The notes under the pieces: generated by a model
The model's database searches: none
What the model was told of the DNA's origin: nothing
What the model saw: only the letters and a program-made list of their open reading frames with translations
Shown: piece after piece, positions 34,276 to 42,512 of the stretch
How the letters are laid out: every line of letters starts with the position of its first letter
Position numbering within the stretch: position 1 is the first letter of the stretch
Source of the DNA: Bacteroidota bacterium
Lineage (GTDB): Bacteria > Bacteroidota > Bacteroidia > B-17B0 > Aurantibacillaceae
Reading direction: 5' to 3'
Length of the DNA stretch: 64,000 nucleotides
Assembly (NCBI GenBank): GCA_018267475.1
Contig: JAFDYI010000008.1
Span: 68,121-132,120, forward strand
Program-made: the position numbers and the translations under genes

Positions 34276-37200
34276 TTAAAAATCAAATTGAACTCCTATG
34301 CGTATCATGCGAGGGGCGCTGTAGTAGCGGCCGTCCATCAATTTCGCATTGTATAAAGTTTGGAAACCATAACCGTATCCATACGATTGTGCGTATTTTC
34401 CGTTTAACTCTTGCATACCGTATTGAGAACTTAGATAGCCATCGTCTTTAGGGCTGCCGGTATAGCTGTGCACCTGCACAATGTTCATGGTGTTAAACAA
34501 ATTCATTACCTGCAAATAAAAGTTTAAGTTACCAAAGCGGGCTTTGTCATCTCCTTTTTCTTTGCTGCTAAGGCGTACGCTAAAGTTGCGGTCTATACGC
34601 ATATCTACACGAAACTGCCAAGGCAAGCGCGATCCGTTTAAGCTACCGGAAAGGTATTGGTTATTATTATTCCCTACCTCTACATCAGCAATAGCAGGAT
34701 ATCTTTGTGAGTACGGCAAGCCCGAACCCAAACGGCCTACCAGGTTGATACCGAAGTTTTTAAGCCATTGTACGGTTTGCGATTTATCTCCTTTTTTAAA
34801 GTCGGATTGAGGGCCGCGATAATCTTTGCCTTGTCCAAAGCGGTAATCTAAAGTAAGTACAAAGTTGTGGCGTTGGTCGTAATCAAGCGGTGTGATCACA
34901 CGCATATTGGGCTGACTGCTGTTAGCTAAGTTATAGCCTCCGTTGGCGTTAGAACCGGAACCTTCGGCAAACTGCAACGTATAATTGGCGTTTAAACTAA
35001 AACCACCGGTACGGCGCATTTGATATTCCAGCGATAAACCTTGTACGGTACCAAAGTCCATATTTCCATAAGTCATGTACGATACCGGGTAGGCTTGGTT
35101 TACACGGGTAATTTGCACCTGGTTACGCATTTCACGGTAAAAAGCCGATATTTTAAGAGCCGCACTTTTGCTTTCGTTTAGTATTTGGCTAAAGCCCAAC
35201 TCATAATCAATGGTTTTTTCCGGTTTTAAGTTTCCGTTTCCTACTACAGCCCCTTGGTTGCTGGCTATGAAGTAATAATCTTGGGGGTTGGTACGGTTGT
35301 ACGAAGTGTAAGGCGCTCCGTTGGCTCCATCGCTAAAAGAAGCCGGCGGACGTTGTACTAATATATCATAGTGGGCAAAGAAGTTCGCCACATCGGATAT
35401 AGGGAAAGAGAAAGCCACACGAGGCATCACGTTAATTTGTGGTTTGTAGGCTTGAAAGGCGGTATTAGAGTACGGGTTTTGGTCGTTTGGGCTTTTTAAC
35501 CAAGGTTGCACGGCGCCCCCGCTGGCGTGCGCTATGATAGTAGGATCGGATATAGCCGCACCGTTAGCGTCGTACCACACCATTCCGGAACGATAGCCCA
35601 CAATTTGCATAGCCCCCCCGGCGCTTTGGGCAGCCGCGTTTTGCGCTACGTAAACCACCGCATTTTGAGGAAGGCTGGAAGGAATGGTTCCTTCATACTG
35701 GCCTTTTAATGAACTAAGGTCGGCAATGGTATAAGCGTCTTTTAATAAGAACGGATCTTTTAATACTTGTTGGTTGGCATCGTATCTATCTACACGCAAA
35801 CCCACGTTAAATTTAATATCTTTAAAGTCAAATTTATCTTGTATGTAGCCGGCCATATACACGGGGGTAAAGGCGCCGCTGTTGCGGTCGTACACTTTAT
35901 CGCCAAATTTATCGTAATGAAATTTGGTTAAGAAATCGTCAAAATTAGTTTTACCACTTAGGGGTTTTCCTGTAAAGTCATAACCCCAAGAGCTAACTAC
36001 CTGTTGGCCGGAGTTAAGTAACTCATCAGGGGCAAACATACCTAAGTTTAATTGAGAAGGATTTACCGCATCTACATTTATATATTGAGTAGAGTTGGGA
36101 TTATGGTCGCCGTTTACGCCAATTTGGTCGTAAAAGTTTTTAGAAAAAACCGATTGAGAAGCGGTGTTATCTTGTGTATTGTGTACCAATACTCCATAAG
36201 TAGAAGTAACCGGAGCACCTAATGTTTGGGTGGTGCTAATACCGTTATTTCCTGTAAGAGCAGGGTTTAGCACGTTAGGGGCGCTTTGGGTATATTGAGA
36301 ATAAGTATAATATTGTTGGTTGGCCAAGTTAGCGGCGTTAGAAGCCGACGTATCGGTAGCAGCGGTATAAAGGTTTTGGTTGTGCATATTGGCCAACTGA
36401 CGGGCGATAGCCCACAGGTATTTAGTGCTCACATCAAAACCACGCTCTACACGTTGGTCGTATTCTATACCAATCATCAAGTTGTGGTTTTTAATATCCG
36501 CTTGAAAGTTAGAGGTAATACGAAACATGGTATTGTTACGTAAAGAGTAGTTGTTTGTGGTATTGCCGGAGCTGCTGTATAAACCTTGTACGTTATTAGG
36601 GGAGTCGCCGTTACGTAAACCTTGGTAGTTTTGCAACATGTACATATTGCTTATTTGCCCGTTAAACTGGTTATATACTTCGCTGGTATAATTGGCCGCC
36701 AATGGGTTTAAGGTACCCGGTGTAAAATTAACGATAGAATCGGTGTATCCTTTTAAGTCATAAGCATTAACCTTTGAATAATGCCCGTTAGGCTGTTTCA
36801 CCCATACTCCCGTATCTAATTGATAAATGGGAACTCGTTTTTCGTCAAATTTACCTACATAGCCGTAATTAAAGTAATTGTCTTTAAAGTGCTCGTCTTG
36901 CATCACAAATTTATAGGCATTGTAACTGGCCTGAAAGTTAAACGAAGCACGTTTGATAACCGATTGTGATTTTTCTTGCTCAGAAGCATTTTCAGAGCCG
37001 AACTGCTGTTGGAAACGCACATAAGCCCTTTTGGTATTTTCTATTACCTGTGGGTTGCTGGCGCTGTTAAACATTACGTTGTAAATAGAAAACTGGTGGT
37101 ATTTGCTGTAATCCCAAGAACCACCTACGGTAATGGTTGTTTTGGGGGTAATAGCAAAGGTAATTTTAGGCGATAGGCGTATTTGCGTGATGCCCACGTT

Positions 37201-38253
37201 AGGGCGTACTTTATTATTTACTAAATTATTAGGAGTTACAAAAGAGCCGGCTGTATAGTAGGCGCTGTTAGCCGAATTCCATAATAATGGATTTTGTTGT
37301 ATTTGAGCCATGGTGGTAGGATTTATTTGCTCTACGCCGGTAGCCCAAGGGCGGGGGTCTTTTTGATAAATAATCTCGCCCCCCATAAAGAAGCCTATGA
37401 TGGGTTTTTTGGTTCCGGAAGAATCTTTTTTACTCCAAATAGGTCCGCCTATGCTAAAACCGCCAAAATTGTAACCATAGGGGTCGGTTCCTACATATTT
37501 ATTATTACCATTAGCGCCATTACCGGAAGTAATACCCTCTACCCCGCCAAACCATTTAGGTTGTACCCCTCTGGTAGTGATAGATACCACCCCACCGGTA
37601 GCATCGCCGTACTGTGCGGGTAAACCACCTAATATAACACTCATTTGCTCTACCGCGCTTTGAGGTAGGTTGTTGGTACCAATAGAGCGCTCGCCATCTA
37701 CAAACACCGCTGTGTTATTGGCACGTGCTCCGCGCACGCGAATACTGGTTCCTGAACCGTTATCCATTAAGGTAACCCCCGCTTGAGTAGAGATGATTGA
37801 GTTTAATGTTTTGTCTGATTGATGTTGAAAACTTTCTCTATCTACCGTACCGCCTGATTTGGTATCTTTATCAATCAAATCCACCGCATACTCGGTAACC
37901 ACCACCTGGTCTAGGTTTACGCCCTCTTCGTTTGAAAGGGATATAGGTAGGTACACCGTTTTATTATCCAGTACTTCTACGCCTTTTATTTCTTGCTTTT
38001 GATAGCCTACATAAACAGCCTTTACCGTGTATTTACCGGCTACTAAGGGTTTAATCATAACGTTACCGTCCATGTCGGTAGTACCTACCGCTACTTGTAT
38101 GTTATCTAACAATACAACTACGTTGGCAAAAGGTATGCCTTCTTTGGTTTTTTTATCGTTAAGAGTTACTTTTATGGCACCTCCGTTGCTCTGCGCTAAG
38201 GCGCTTACACTCATAAATACAAAGGCGGTAAGAAATAAATAAATTTTTTTCAT
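34276..38253 (-). CDS. TonB-dependent receptor with carboxypeptidase-regulatory N-terminal domain
   Basis: 1325 residues. Signal peptide MKKIYLFLTAFVFMSVSALA|Q. Residues about 24-110 are a CarboxypepD_reg-like domain (GAIKVTLNDKKTKEGIPFANVVVLLDN and GKYTVKAVYVGYQKQEIKGVEV). The plug domain follows (TVDRESFQHQSDKTLNSIISTQAGVTLMDNGSGTSIRVRGARANNTAVFVDGERSIG), then a 22-strand-type barrel ending in a terminal aromatic (RIGVQFDF). There is no SusD-like gene beside it, so it is not a SusCD nutrient pair. It heads an operon with a large exported protein and a PorV-like protein, a trio I know as recurrent in the phylum but without assigned function. Confidence 0.92.
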   Translation of the reverse strand: MKKIYLFLTAFVFMSVSALAQSNGGAIKVTLNDKKTKEGIPFANVVVLLDNIQVAVGTTDMDGNVMIKPLVAGKYTVKAVYVGYQKQEIKGVEVLDNKTVYLPISLSNEEGVNLDQVVVTEYAVDLIDKDTKSGGTVDRESFQHQSDKTLNSIISTQAGVTLMDNGSGTSIRVRGARANNTAVFVDGERSIGTNNLPQSAVEQMSVILGGLPAQYGDATGGVVSITTRGVQPKWFGGVEGITSGNGANGNNKYVGTDPYGYNFGGFSIGGPIWSKKDSSGTKKPIIGFFMGGEIIYQKDPRPWATGVEQINPTTMAQIQQNPLLWNSANSAYYTAGSFVTPNNLVNNKVRPNVGITQIRLSPKITFAITPKTTITVGGSWDYSKYHQFSIYNVMFNSASNPQVIENTKRAYVRFQQQFGSENASEQEKSQSVIKRASFNFQASYNAYKFVMQDEHFKDNYFNYGYVGKFDEKRVPIYQLDTGVWVKQPNGHYSKVNAYDLKGYTDSIVNFTPGTLNPLAANYTSEVYNQFNGQISNMYMLQNYQGLRNGDSPNNVQGLYSSSGNTTNNYSLRNNTMFRITSNFQADIKNHNLMIGIEYDQRVERGFDVSTKYLWAIARQLANMHNQNLYTAATDTSASNAANLANQQYYTYSQYTQSAPNVLNPALTGNNGISTTQTLGAPVTSTYGVLVHNTQDNTASQSVFSKNFYDQIGVNGDHNPNSTQYINVDAVNPSQLNLGMFAPDELLNSGQQVVSSWGYDFTGKPLSGKTNFDDFLTKFHYDKFGDKVYDRNSGAFTPVYMAGYIQDKFDFKDIKFNVGLRVDRYDANQQVLKDPFLLKDAYTIADLSSLKGQYEGTIPSSLPQNAVVYVAQNAAAQSAGGAMQIVGYRSGMVWYDANGAAISDPTIIAHASGGAVQPWLKSPNDQNPYSNTAFQAYKPQINVMPRVAFSFPISDVANFFAHYDILVQRPPASFSDGANGAPYTSYNRTNPQDYYFIASNQGAVVGNGNLKPEKTIDYELGFSQILNESKSAALKISAFYREMRNQVQITRVNQAYPVSYMTYGNMDFGTVQGLSLEYQMRRTGGFSLNANYTLQFAEGSGSNANGGYNLANSSQPNMRVITPLDYDQRHNFVLTLDYRFGQGKDYRGPQSDFKKGDKSQTVQWLKNFGINLVGRLGSGLPYSQRYPAIADVEVGNNNNQYLSGSLNGSRLPWQFRVDMRIDRNFSVRLSSKEKGDDKARFGNLNFYLQVMNLFNTMNIVQVHSYTGSPKDDGYLSSQYGMQELNGKYAQSYGYGYGFQTLYNAKLMDGRYYSAPRMIRIGVQFDF

Positions 38254-38452
38254 ATTATTTTATTTGAGTTTGATGCTTCTTTTTTTTCAATTGAGGGGGC
38301 TAAAGTAATACCTTGTTAAATTATTACAAAATTTTTTTTAAAAAAAATAATCACTTTTTAACATTTTGCGTTTTTTTCTTTAATCCCTATGCAATAATAC
38401 AACACAAAATCCGAAAAAAAATTTTGTTTTACTATTTGGCGGTACTTTTTTA

Positions 38453-38481
38453 ATATCTGGTCGTTTTTAACAAAAAATCGG
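38453..38481 (-). promoter_or_regulatory. 29-bp conserved intergenic element, copy A
   Basis: Copy A is identical to 51702-51730 at 28 of 29 positions. On the minus strand it reads as a T-run followed by GTTAAAAACGACCAGATAT. It lies about 200 bp upstream of the TonB receptor gene and right after the terminator hairpin of the 38533 gene. The core is unlike the TAnnTTTG promoter type, so it may be the site of an alternative sigma factor or regulator. Confidence 0.5.
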
Positions 38482-38524
38482 CAAGCCTTCATAACGACTT
38501 TTAAGCAAAAAAGGGGGGGCTTGC
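38481..38524 (-). terminator. hairpin after the basic exported protein gene
   Basis: A 7-bp stem (GCAAGCC 38481-38487 with GGCTTGC 38518-38524) and long loop, followed on the minus strand by GA and six T. It lies eight bases past the stop at 38533. Confidence 0.5.
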
Positions 38525-38532
38525 TTTTTCTA

Positions 38533-38814
38533 TTAAAGGGTTTTGGTATTGCTGCGCTTATCGCGTTTTTTATTTTTTTTCATGCGCTTTAGCACTTCTT
38601 TGCTCTGTATGCGCTTATGATGCTCCCGAATGGCTTTTTCTTCGGCTTTTTTTTGCTTGCGGGCTTCTTTGGCTTCTATACGGTCTTTTTTTCGTTGTGC
38701 TCTTTTAGAAAGCATTTGTTGTTTGCTGCCCTCTTTGGTGGCTTCTTGAGCTTGTACACGGTGTGTAAACCCTAAAGAAACAAGCAATCCTAATATAAAA
38801 AGAGTTTTGCGCAT
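38533..38814 (-). CDS. small exported Lys/Arg-rich protein
   Basis: 93 residues with a signal peptide (MRKTLFILGLLVSLGFTHRVQA|Q). The mature part of about 71 residues is extremely basic and is predicted to be one long helix or coiled coil (KRAQRKKDRIEAKEARKQKKAEEKAIREHHKRIQ). I do not recognise a family. A basic periplasmic protein of this kind could bind lipid phosphates or nucleic acid, but nothing here proves it. It starts two bases after the dCMP deaminase stop codon, so it is translated from the same mRNA. Confidence 0.65.
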   Translation of the reverse strand: MRKTLFILGLLVSLGFTHRVQAQEATKEGSKQQMLSKRAQRKKDRIEAKEARKQKKAEEKAIREHHKRIQSKEVLKRMKKNKKRDKRSNTKTL

Positions 38815-38816
38815 GT

Positions 38817-39272
38817 TTATTTTTTATATTGAGTTACTTCTACTCCAAATTTTCGTAAAAAATCAACTCCTTCTTCGGTAGGCAAGCCTTTCATTTGAGC
38901 ATAGGAGTGCAAATAAAATACTTTTTTTATCCCTACGGTATATATAACGCGGGCGCAGGCAATGCAGGGGGCTAAGGTTACATAAACGGTGCTCCCCTCT
39001 AGCGATACGTTGCTTTTGGTAGCATACAAAATAGCGTTTTGTTCGGCGTGCAGCGCCAGCGAGCAACTGTTTTTACTATCGCGAGGGCAGCCCTCTATAG
39101 GCCATTCTTCATCGCAATTATGGGTGCCGGCCGGCGGGCCGTTATAGCCTACCGATACAATGCGGGTATCCTTGGTAAGCACCGCCCCTACTTGCGCTTT
39201 TACGCAGTGCGAACGTTTGCTAAGGTGCAGCGCCAAATTCATATAAATATCATCAAAAGCGGGTTTTTGCAT
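38817..39272 (-). CDS. deoxycytidylate (dCMP) deaminase family protein
   Basis: 151 residues from MQKPAFDDIYMNLALHLSKRSHC (ATG at 39272; the 15-residue upstream extension is not conserved-looking). Zinc and proton-shuttle motifs are complete: LHAEQNAIL (HAE) and TLAPCIACARVI (PCxxC). The extra Cys/His-rich loop HNCDEEWPIEGCPRD is typical of ComEB/dCMP deaminases. It converts dCMP to dUMP for thymidylate synthesis. It is followed closely by the basic exported protein gene and lies downstream of two tRNA genes, from which a strong terminator separates it. Confidence 0.9.
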   Translation of the reverse strand: MQKPAFDDIYMNLALHLSKRSHCVKAQVGAVLTKDTRIVSVGYNGPPAGTHNCDEEWPIEGCPRDSKNSCSLALHAEQNAILYATKSNVSLEGSTVYVTLAPCIACARVIYTVGIKKVFYLHSYAQMKGLPTEEGVDFLRKFGVEVTQYKK

Positions 39273-39315
39273 GGGACAAAGGTATGATATTCTCGTTTGT
39301 TTTTTTTTAATAAAC

Positions 39316-39355
39316 AAAAAAAGCCTTGCTTTAAATTAAAAACAAGGCTTTTTTT
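39316..39355 (-). terminator. intrinsic terminator after the tRNA genes
   Basis: A perfect 13-bp stem (39316-39328 with 39343-39355) with a 14-base loop and A/T runs at both sides. On the minus strand it begins three bases after the tRNA-Leu 3' end. Confidence 0.85.
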
Positions 39356-39357
39356 CG

Positions 39358-39439
39358 TGCGCATGGAGGGACTCGAACCCCCACGCCGTGAAGCGCCAGA
39401 TCCTAAGTCTGGTGCGGCTACCAATTACGCCACATGCGC
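39358..39439 (-). tRNA. tRNA-Leu (anticodon UAG)
   Basis: 82 bases on the minus strand. The acceptor stem GCGCATG pairs with CATGCGC, with discriminator A. The anticodon stem CCAGA/TCTGG encloses CTTAGGA, giving anticodon TAG, which reads CUN leucine codons. A class II variable arm (GCGCTTCACGGCGT) and a T-arm GGGGGTTCGAGTCCCTC are present. CCA is not encoded. Confidence 0.95.
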
Positions 39440-39459
39440 ATCGTATATCAAAAAACAAA

Positions 39460-39477
39460 GAGGCTTTTTACAGCCTC
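39460..39477 (-). terminator. hairpin between the two tRNA genes
   Basis: GAGGCT pairs with AGCCTC around a 6-base loop and is followed on the minus strand by TTTGTTTTTT. It would terminate or attenuate transcription between tRNA-Asn and tRNA-Leu. Confidence 0.5.
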
Positions 39478-39482
39478 CTGTG

Positions 39483-39556
39483 CTCCCCGACTTGGACTTG
39501 AACCAAGGACCCCATGATTAACAGTCATGTGCTCTAACCAGCTGAGCTATCAGGGA
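39483..39556 (-). tRNA. tRNA-Asn (anticodon GUU)
   Basis: 74 bases on the minus strand. Acceptor TCCCTGA pairs with TCGGGGA (one G-U), discriminator G. D-arm AGCTCAGCTGGTTAGAGC. The anticodon stem CATGA/TCATG encloses CTGTTAA, so the anticodon is GTT (asparagine). T-arm CTTGGTTCAAGTCCAAG. No encoded CCA. Confidence 0.96.
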
Positions 39557-39584
39557 ATTTGCCCTTCCTTTTAGAAAGGGGCTG

Positions 39585-39615
39585 CAATATTACTACCTAT
39601 TTTAGAAATATGCAA
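39585..39615 (-). promoter_or_regulatory. tRNA operon promoter candidate
   Basis: On the minus strand TTG (39615-39613), a 20-base spacer and TAATATTG (39592-39585, one mismatch to TAnnTTTG), 28 bp upstream of tRNA-Asn. Confidence 0.4.
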
Positions 39616-39632
39616 AAAAAAAACACATTTCA

Positions 39633-40382
39633 TCACACATTTTCTTTCTCTGTTTTTTTTTTCGGTGTAAAAACAGGGAACGAAAAAGCCTCTTGCACCG
39701 TAAAAGAGCCAATGCGGGTACGCCTCAAAGCGGCCAAATAGGCTCCACTACCCAGAGCGGCGCCAAAATCGCGCGCCAAGGCTCTAATATACGTTCCTTT
39801 GCTGCATACTACTTTAAAATCTACTTCGGGCAATGCAATGCGAGTGATTTCAAACTTTTTTATTTCTATTTTTTTAGACGCTATATCAATTTGCTCTACC
39901 CCTTCACGCGCCAAATCGTACGCACGCTTGCCGGCCACATGCACCGCCGAATATACAGGAGGAGTTTGCATTTGCACTCCCTCAAATCCATTGGCCACTT
40001 GATGTATTTCTTTTTCTGTAATGTGCTCTGTCGGGAAAACAGCATCTACTTCTTTTTCTTTATCGTAGCAGGGGGTTGTAGCTCCTATAAAAAAAGTGCC
40101 GGTATATTCTTTTTCTTGTGCCTGAAAAGATTCTATTTGTTTGGTTTTTTTACCTACGCATACGATCAGCAATCCGGTAGCCAGGGGGTCTAAAGTGCCG
40201 GCATGACCTACCTTTAGTTTTTCCGGGTGCGTTTTTTTTATCGCTATCTTTATCTTGTTTACCACTTCAAAGGAAGTAAGCGCGTAAGGCTTGTCCACCA
40301 ACAACACCTCCCCCTCTACCCTGTTTATATTTTGGATGTGAGAAATTATGTTTTTGTAATCTATTTTGAAAAAAATCGGCAT
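39633..40382 (-). CDS. truB: tRNA pseudouridine-55 synthase TruB
   Basis: 249 residues. The catalytic Asp lies in the signature VGHAGTLDPLATGLLIVCVGKKTK. Upstream is the family motif GEVLLVDKPYALTSFEVVNKI, and later GVQMQTPPVYSAVHVAGKRAYDLAREG and VVCSKGTYIRALARDFGAALGSGAYLAALRRTRIGSF. It modifies U55 in the T-loop of tRNAs. It is slightly shorter than the E. coli enzyme and lacks a C-terminal PUA domain, which is usual in this phylum. It diverges from the alanine dehydrogenase gene. Confidence 0.97.
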   Translation of the reverse strand: MPIFFKIDYKNIISHIQNINRVEGEVLLVDKPYALTSFEVVNKIKIAIKKTHPEKLKVGHAGTLDPLATGLLIVCVGKKTKQIESFQAQEKEYTGTFFIGATTPCYDKEKEVDAVFPTEHITEKEIHQVANGFEGVQMQTPPVYSAVHVAGKRAYDLAREGVEQIDIASKKIEIKKFEITRIALPEVDFKVVCSKGTYIRALARDFGAALGSGAYLAALRRTRIGSFTVQEAFSFPVFTPKKKTEKENV

Positions 40383-40443
40383 AAAGGGGCGAAATTAAAA
40401 AATTATTACCTAAAATTAGTTAATAAATAATACCTTTGTTTGA

Positions 40444-40473
40444 TTGAAGTCTTTTTTAAGACGCCTATTTTTG
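40444..40473 (+). promoter_or_regulatory. alanine dehydrogenase promoter (TTG-N19-TATTTTTG)
   Basis: TTG at 40444-40446, an exact 19-base spacer and TATTTTTG at 40466-40473 give a textbook Bacteroidota promoter 46 bp before the ATG. A second -7-like box, TACCTTTG, lies at 40431-40438. Confidence 0.65.
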
Positions 40474-40519
40474 TACAAGCATAACACGCACTTATACTTT
40501 TAAAAAAAAGAAAAATATT

Positions 40520-41737
40520 ATGGTCATTTCAAAAGAAGCCTTATTTGCCTTAACCAAAGGGGCTATGCTGCCGCAGGAAGAGATGCTGGAGGTAGCCCGC
40601 AAAAAAGGAAAATTATTTATTGGTATTCCTAACGAAATTGCATATCAAGAGAACCGCGTACCTCTAGTTCCTGATGCTGTAGCCCTGCTGGTAAACCACG
40701 GGCATAGGGTATTGATAGAAACCAATGCCGGTAAGGCCTCTGATTTTTTAGATAACGATTACAGCGAAGCCGGCGCCGAAATAGCCTATTCCTCTCAAGA
40801 AGTATATAAAGCCGACACTATTGTAAAAGTGGCTCCGCCTACTATAGAAGAGATAGAGATGATGCAACAAAAACAAACCATCTTATCCGCCCTACAATTT
40901 ACGGCTCACACCGAAAATTTTTTACGCAAGCTATCTCAAAAAAAAATAAACGCCGTAGCCGTAGATTGGATTACTGATGAGCAAGGCATTTTCCCGTTTG
41001 TGCGTGCCATGGGCGAAATTGCCGGAGGTGCCTCTATACTGATTGCTGCCGAGTACTTATCCAACACACATAATGGAGTAGGCTCTATATTAGGCGGTAT
41101 ATCAGGCATATCGCCTACCGAAGTAGTTATTATTGGTGCCGGCACGGTTAGCGAGTTTGCGGCACGGGCTGCCTTAGGCTTAGGTGCTTATGTAAAAGTG
41201 TTTGACAGTTCGCCCAGTCGTTTGCGCCGCTTGCAAAACGCCTTGGGTACCCGTATTTTTACTTCTATTATTCAACCTAAAGTGCTTGCCAAGCATTTAA
41301 AATCGGCCGATGTAGTTATTGGCGCTATGCGCTCTAAAACAGGTCGCTCTCCTATGATTATTTCAGAACCTATGGTTAGTGAAATGAAAGTAGGCTCGGT
41401 AATTGTAGATGTAAGCATAGACCAAGGGGGCTGCTGCGAAACCTCTGAACCCACCAACCACACCAAACCCATTTTCAGGAAACATGGGGTAATACACTAT
41501 TGTGTGCCCAACATTGCCTCGCGCGTATCACGTACTGCTTCTTATGCCTTTAGTAATTTATACTTGCAAATACTATTATCGTTAGGCGACGAAGGAGGCT
41601 TTGAAAGTTTAATCCGAAAAGATTCGGGCTTGCGCAATGGGGTGTATTTGTACAACGGTATTCTCACCAATCAGTACCTGGCAGAAACGTTTAACTTACC
41701 CTATAAGGACATCAACTTGTTGGTGGGTATGTACTAA
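40520..41737 (+). CDS. ald: alanine dehydrogenase
   Basis: 405 residues. The substrate-side motif GIPNEIAYQENRVPLVPDAV, the segment LSALQFTAHTENFLRKL with the active-site His region, and the NAD fold VVIIGAGTVSEFAARAALGLGAYVKVFDSS are clear. VDVSIDQGGCCETSEPTNHTKP and HYCVPNIASRVSRTASYAFSN are the C-terminal signature of Ald rather than of transhydrogenase PntA. It interconverts alanine and pyruvate plus ammonia with NAD. An N-terminal extension of about 30 residues precedes the catalytic domain. Its stop codon abuts the stop codon of the convergent membrane-protein gene with no base between. Confidence 0.93.
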   Translation: MVISKEALFALTKGAMLPQEEMLEVARKKGKLFIGIPNEIAYQENRVPLVPDAVALLVNHGHRVLIETNAGKASDFLDNDYSEAGAEIAYSSQEVYKADTIVKVAPPTIEEIEMMQQKQTILSALQFTAHTENFLRKLSQKKINAVAVDWITDEQGIFPFVRAMGEIAGGASILIAAEYLSNTHNGVGSILGGISGISPTEVVIIGAGTVSEFAARAALGLGAYVKVFDSSPSRLRRLQNALGTRIFTSIIQPKVLAKHLKSADVVIGAMRSKTGRSPMIISEPMVSEMKVGSVIVDVSIDQGGCCETSEPTNHTKPIFRKHGVIHYCVPNIASRVSRTASYAFSNLYLQILLSLGDEGGFESLIRKDSGLRNGVYLYNGILTNQYLAETFNLPYKDINLLVGMY

Positions 41738-42391
41738 TTACTGAAAAGAAGCATACTCTTTTAGTTTTTCTGCTGCCTCGGCTGTAAGCGTTATTTTGTT
41801 TCGCAAAATCCACTGGGTGCACTTTTCAATAAAAATGTGTTTTTGGTTTTCGTTAAGCCTATCGGTAATAATAGAAATGGTTTTTTTATCTTTTAAATTC
41901 AAATAAAAAATATCATACCGGTATTCTATCTTATCAATAGTCGATGCAAATATCTTTTGTTCCTGTTCTAACGAAAATAAAATATAGTTGGCAAACAAAC
42001 TTACATAAAACACCTTCTGTTTTACTTTAAGTGCGAATACTAATATATCAGCACCAATAATAATAGTGAGAAACAAGGCTAAAAACACAAAACCCGAAGA
42101 GGATACCCACAGCATGGCTGAAGCTATTGACAAAGCCCCAAGCCATATAAGCTTACGTGAAACAAGACTATAAGGCATGTAGAAAAAACGATCGTAGGGC
42201 AAGGTCATTTTGGTTAAAGCGTTTGAAAACTCGGCCACCGAAAAAAACAAGTACAGCACCCCCATAGCTATTTGTAACATAAGCAGGGCTTTGCCACTGG
42301 GGCTGGCGAAAAGCAAAAACGAAGCGGTAGCTAACAACGATATTAAAAGCGCCAAGTACTTAAAAAGCGGAGCGTTTATTTTTTTTTTCAT
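41738..42391 (-). CDS. hypothetical membrane protein, 217 aa
   Basis: 217 residues. Four hydrophobic segments are visible (LFKYLALLISLLATASFLLFA, ALLMLQIAMGVLYLFFSVAEF, LIWLGALSIASAMLWVS, GFVFLALFLTIIIGADILVFA), followed by a strand-rich cytoplasmic part (FYVSLFANYILFSLEQEQKIFASTIDKIEYRYDIFYLNLKDKKTISIITDRLNENQKHIFIEKC). That tail resembles the PH-like ends of small bacterial membrane proteins, as in the 179-aa protein at 15828. I cannot name a family. It ends head to tail against ald with zero spacing. Confidence 0.65.
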   Translation of the reverse strand: MKKKINAPLFKYLALLISLLATASFLLFASPSGKALLMLQIAMGVLYLFFSVAEFSNALTKMTLPYDRFFYMPYSLVSRKLIWLGALSIASAMLWVSSSGFVFLALFLTIIIGADILVFALKVKQKVFYVSLFANYILFSLEQEQKIFASTIDKIEYRYDIFYLNLKDKKTISIITDRLNENQKHIFIEKCTQWILRNKITLTAEAAEKLKEYASFQ

Positions 42392-42512
42392 CTGTTTTAA
42401 TTATTTATTTTTTAGCTGCCCTATGACACCGCACAATCCATTTATCGCTATTCTGTAATGTCGTTTTTACCGGCGCAAAGATACTGGTTTTTTATGCCAA
42501 CAAAGGCAAAAA

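Noticed and set aside
34276..38253. SusC/SusD nutrient-uptake locus
   Set aside because: The receptor has no SusD-like lipoprotein neighbour and no glycan-degrading genes nearby.
39693..40193. 166-codon plus-strand frame opposite truB
   Set aside because: It is antisense to a complete TruB and its product is a Phe/Tyr-rich shadow.
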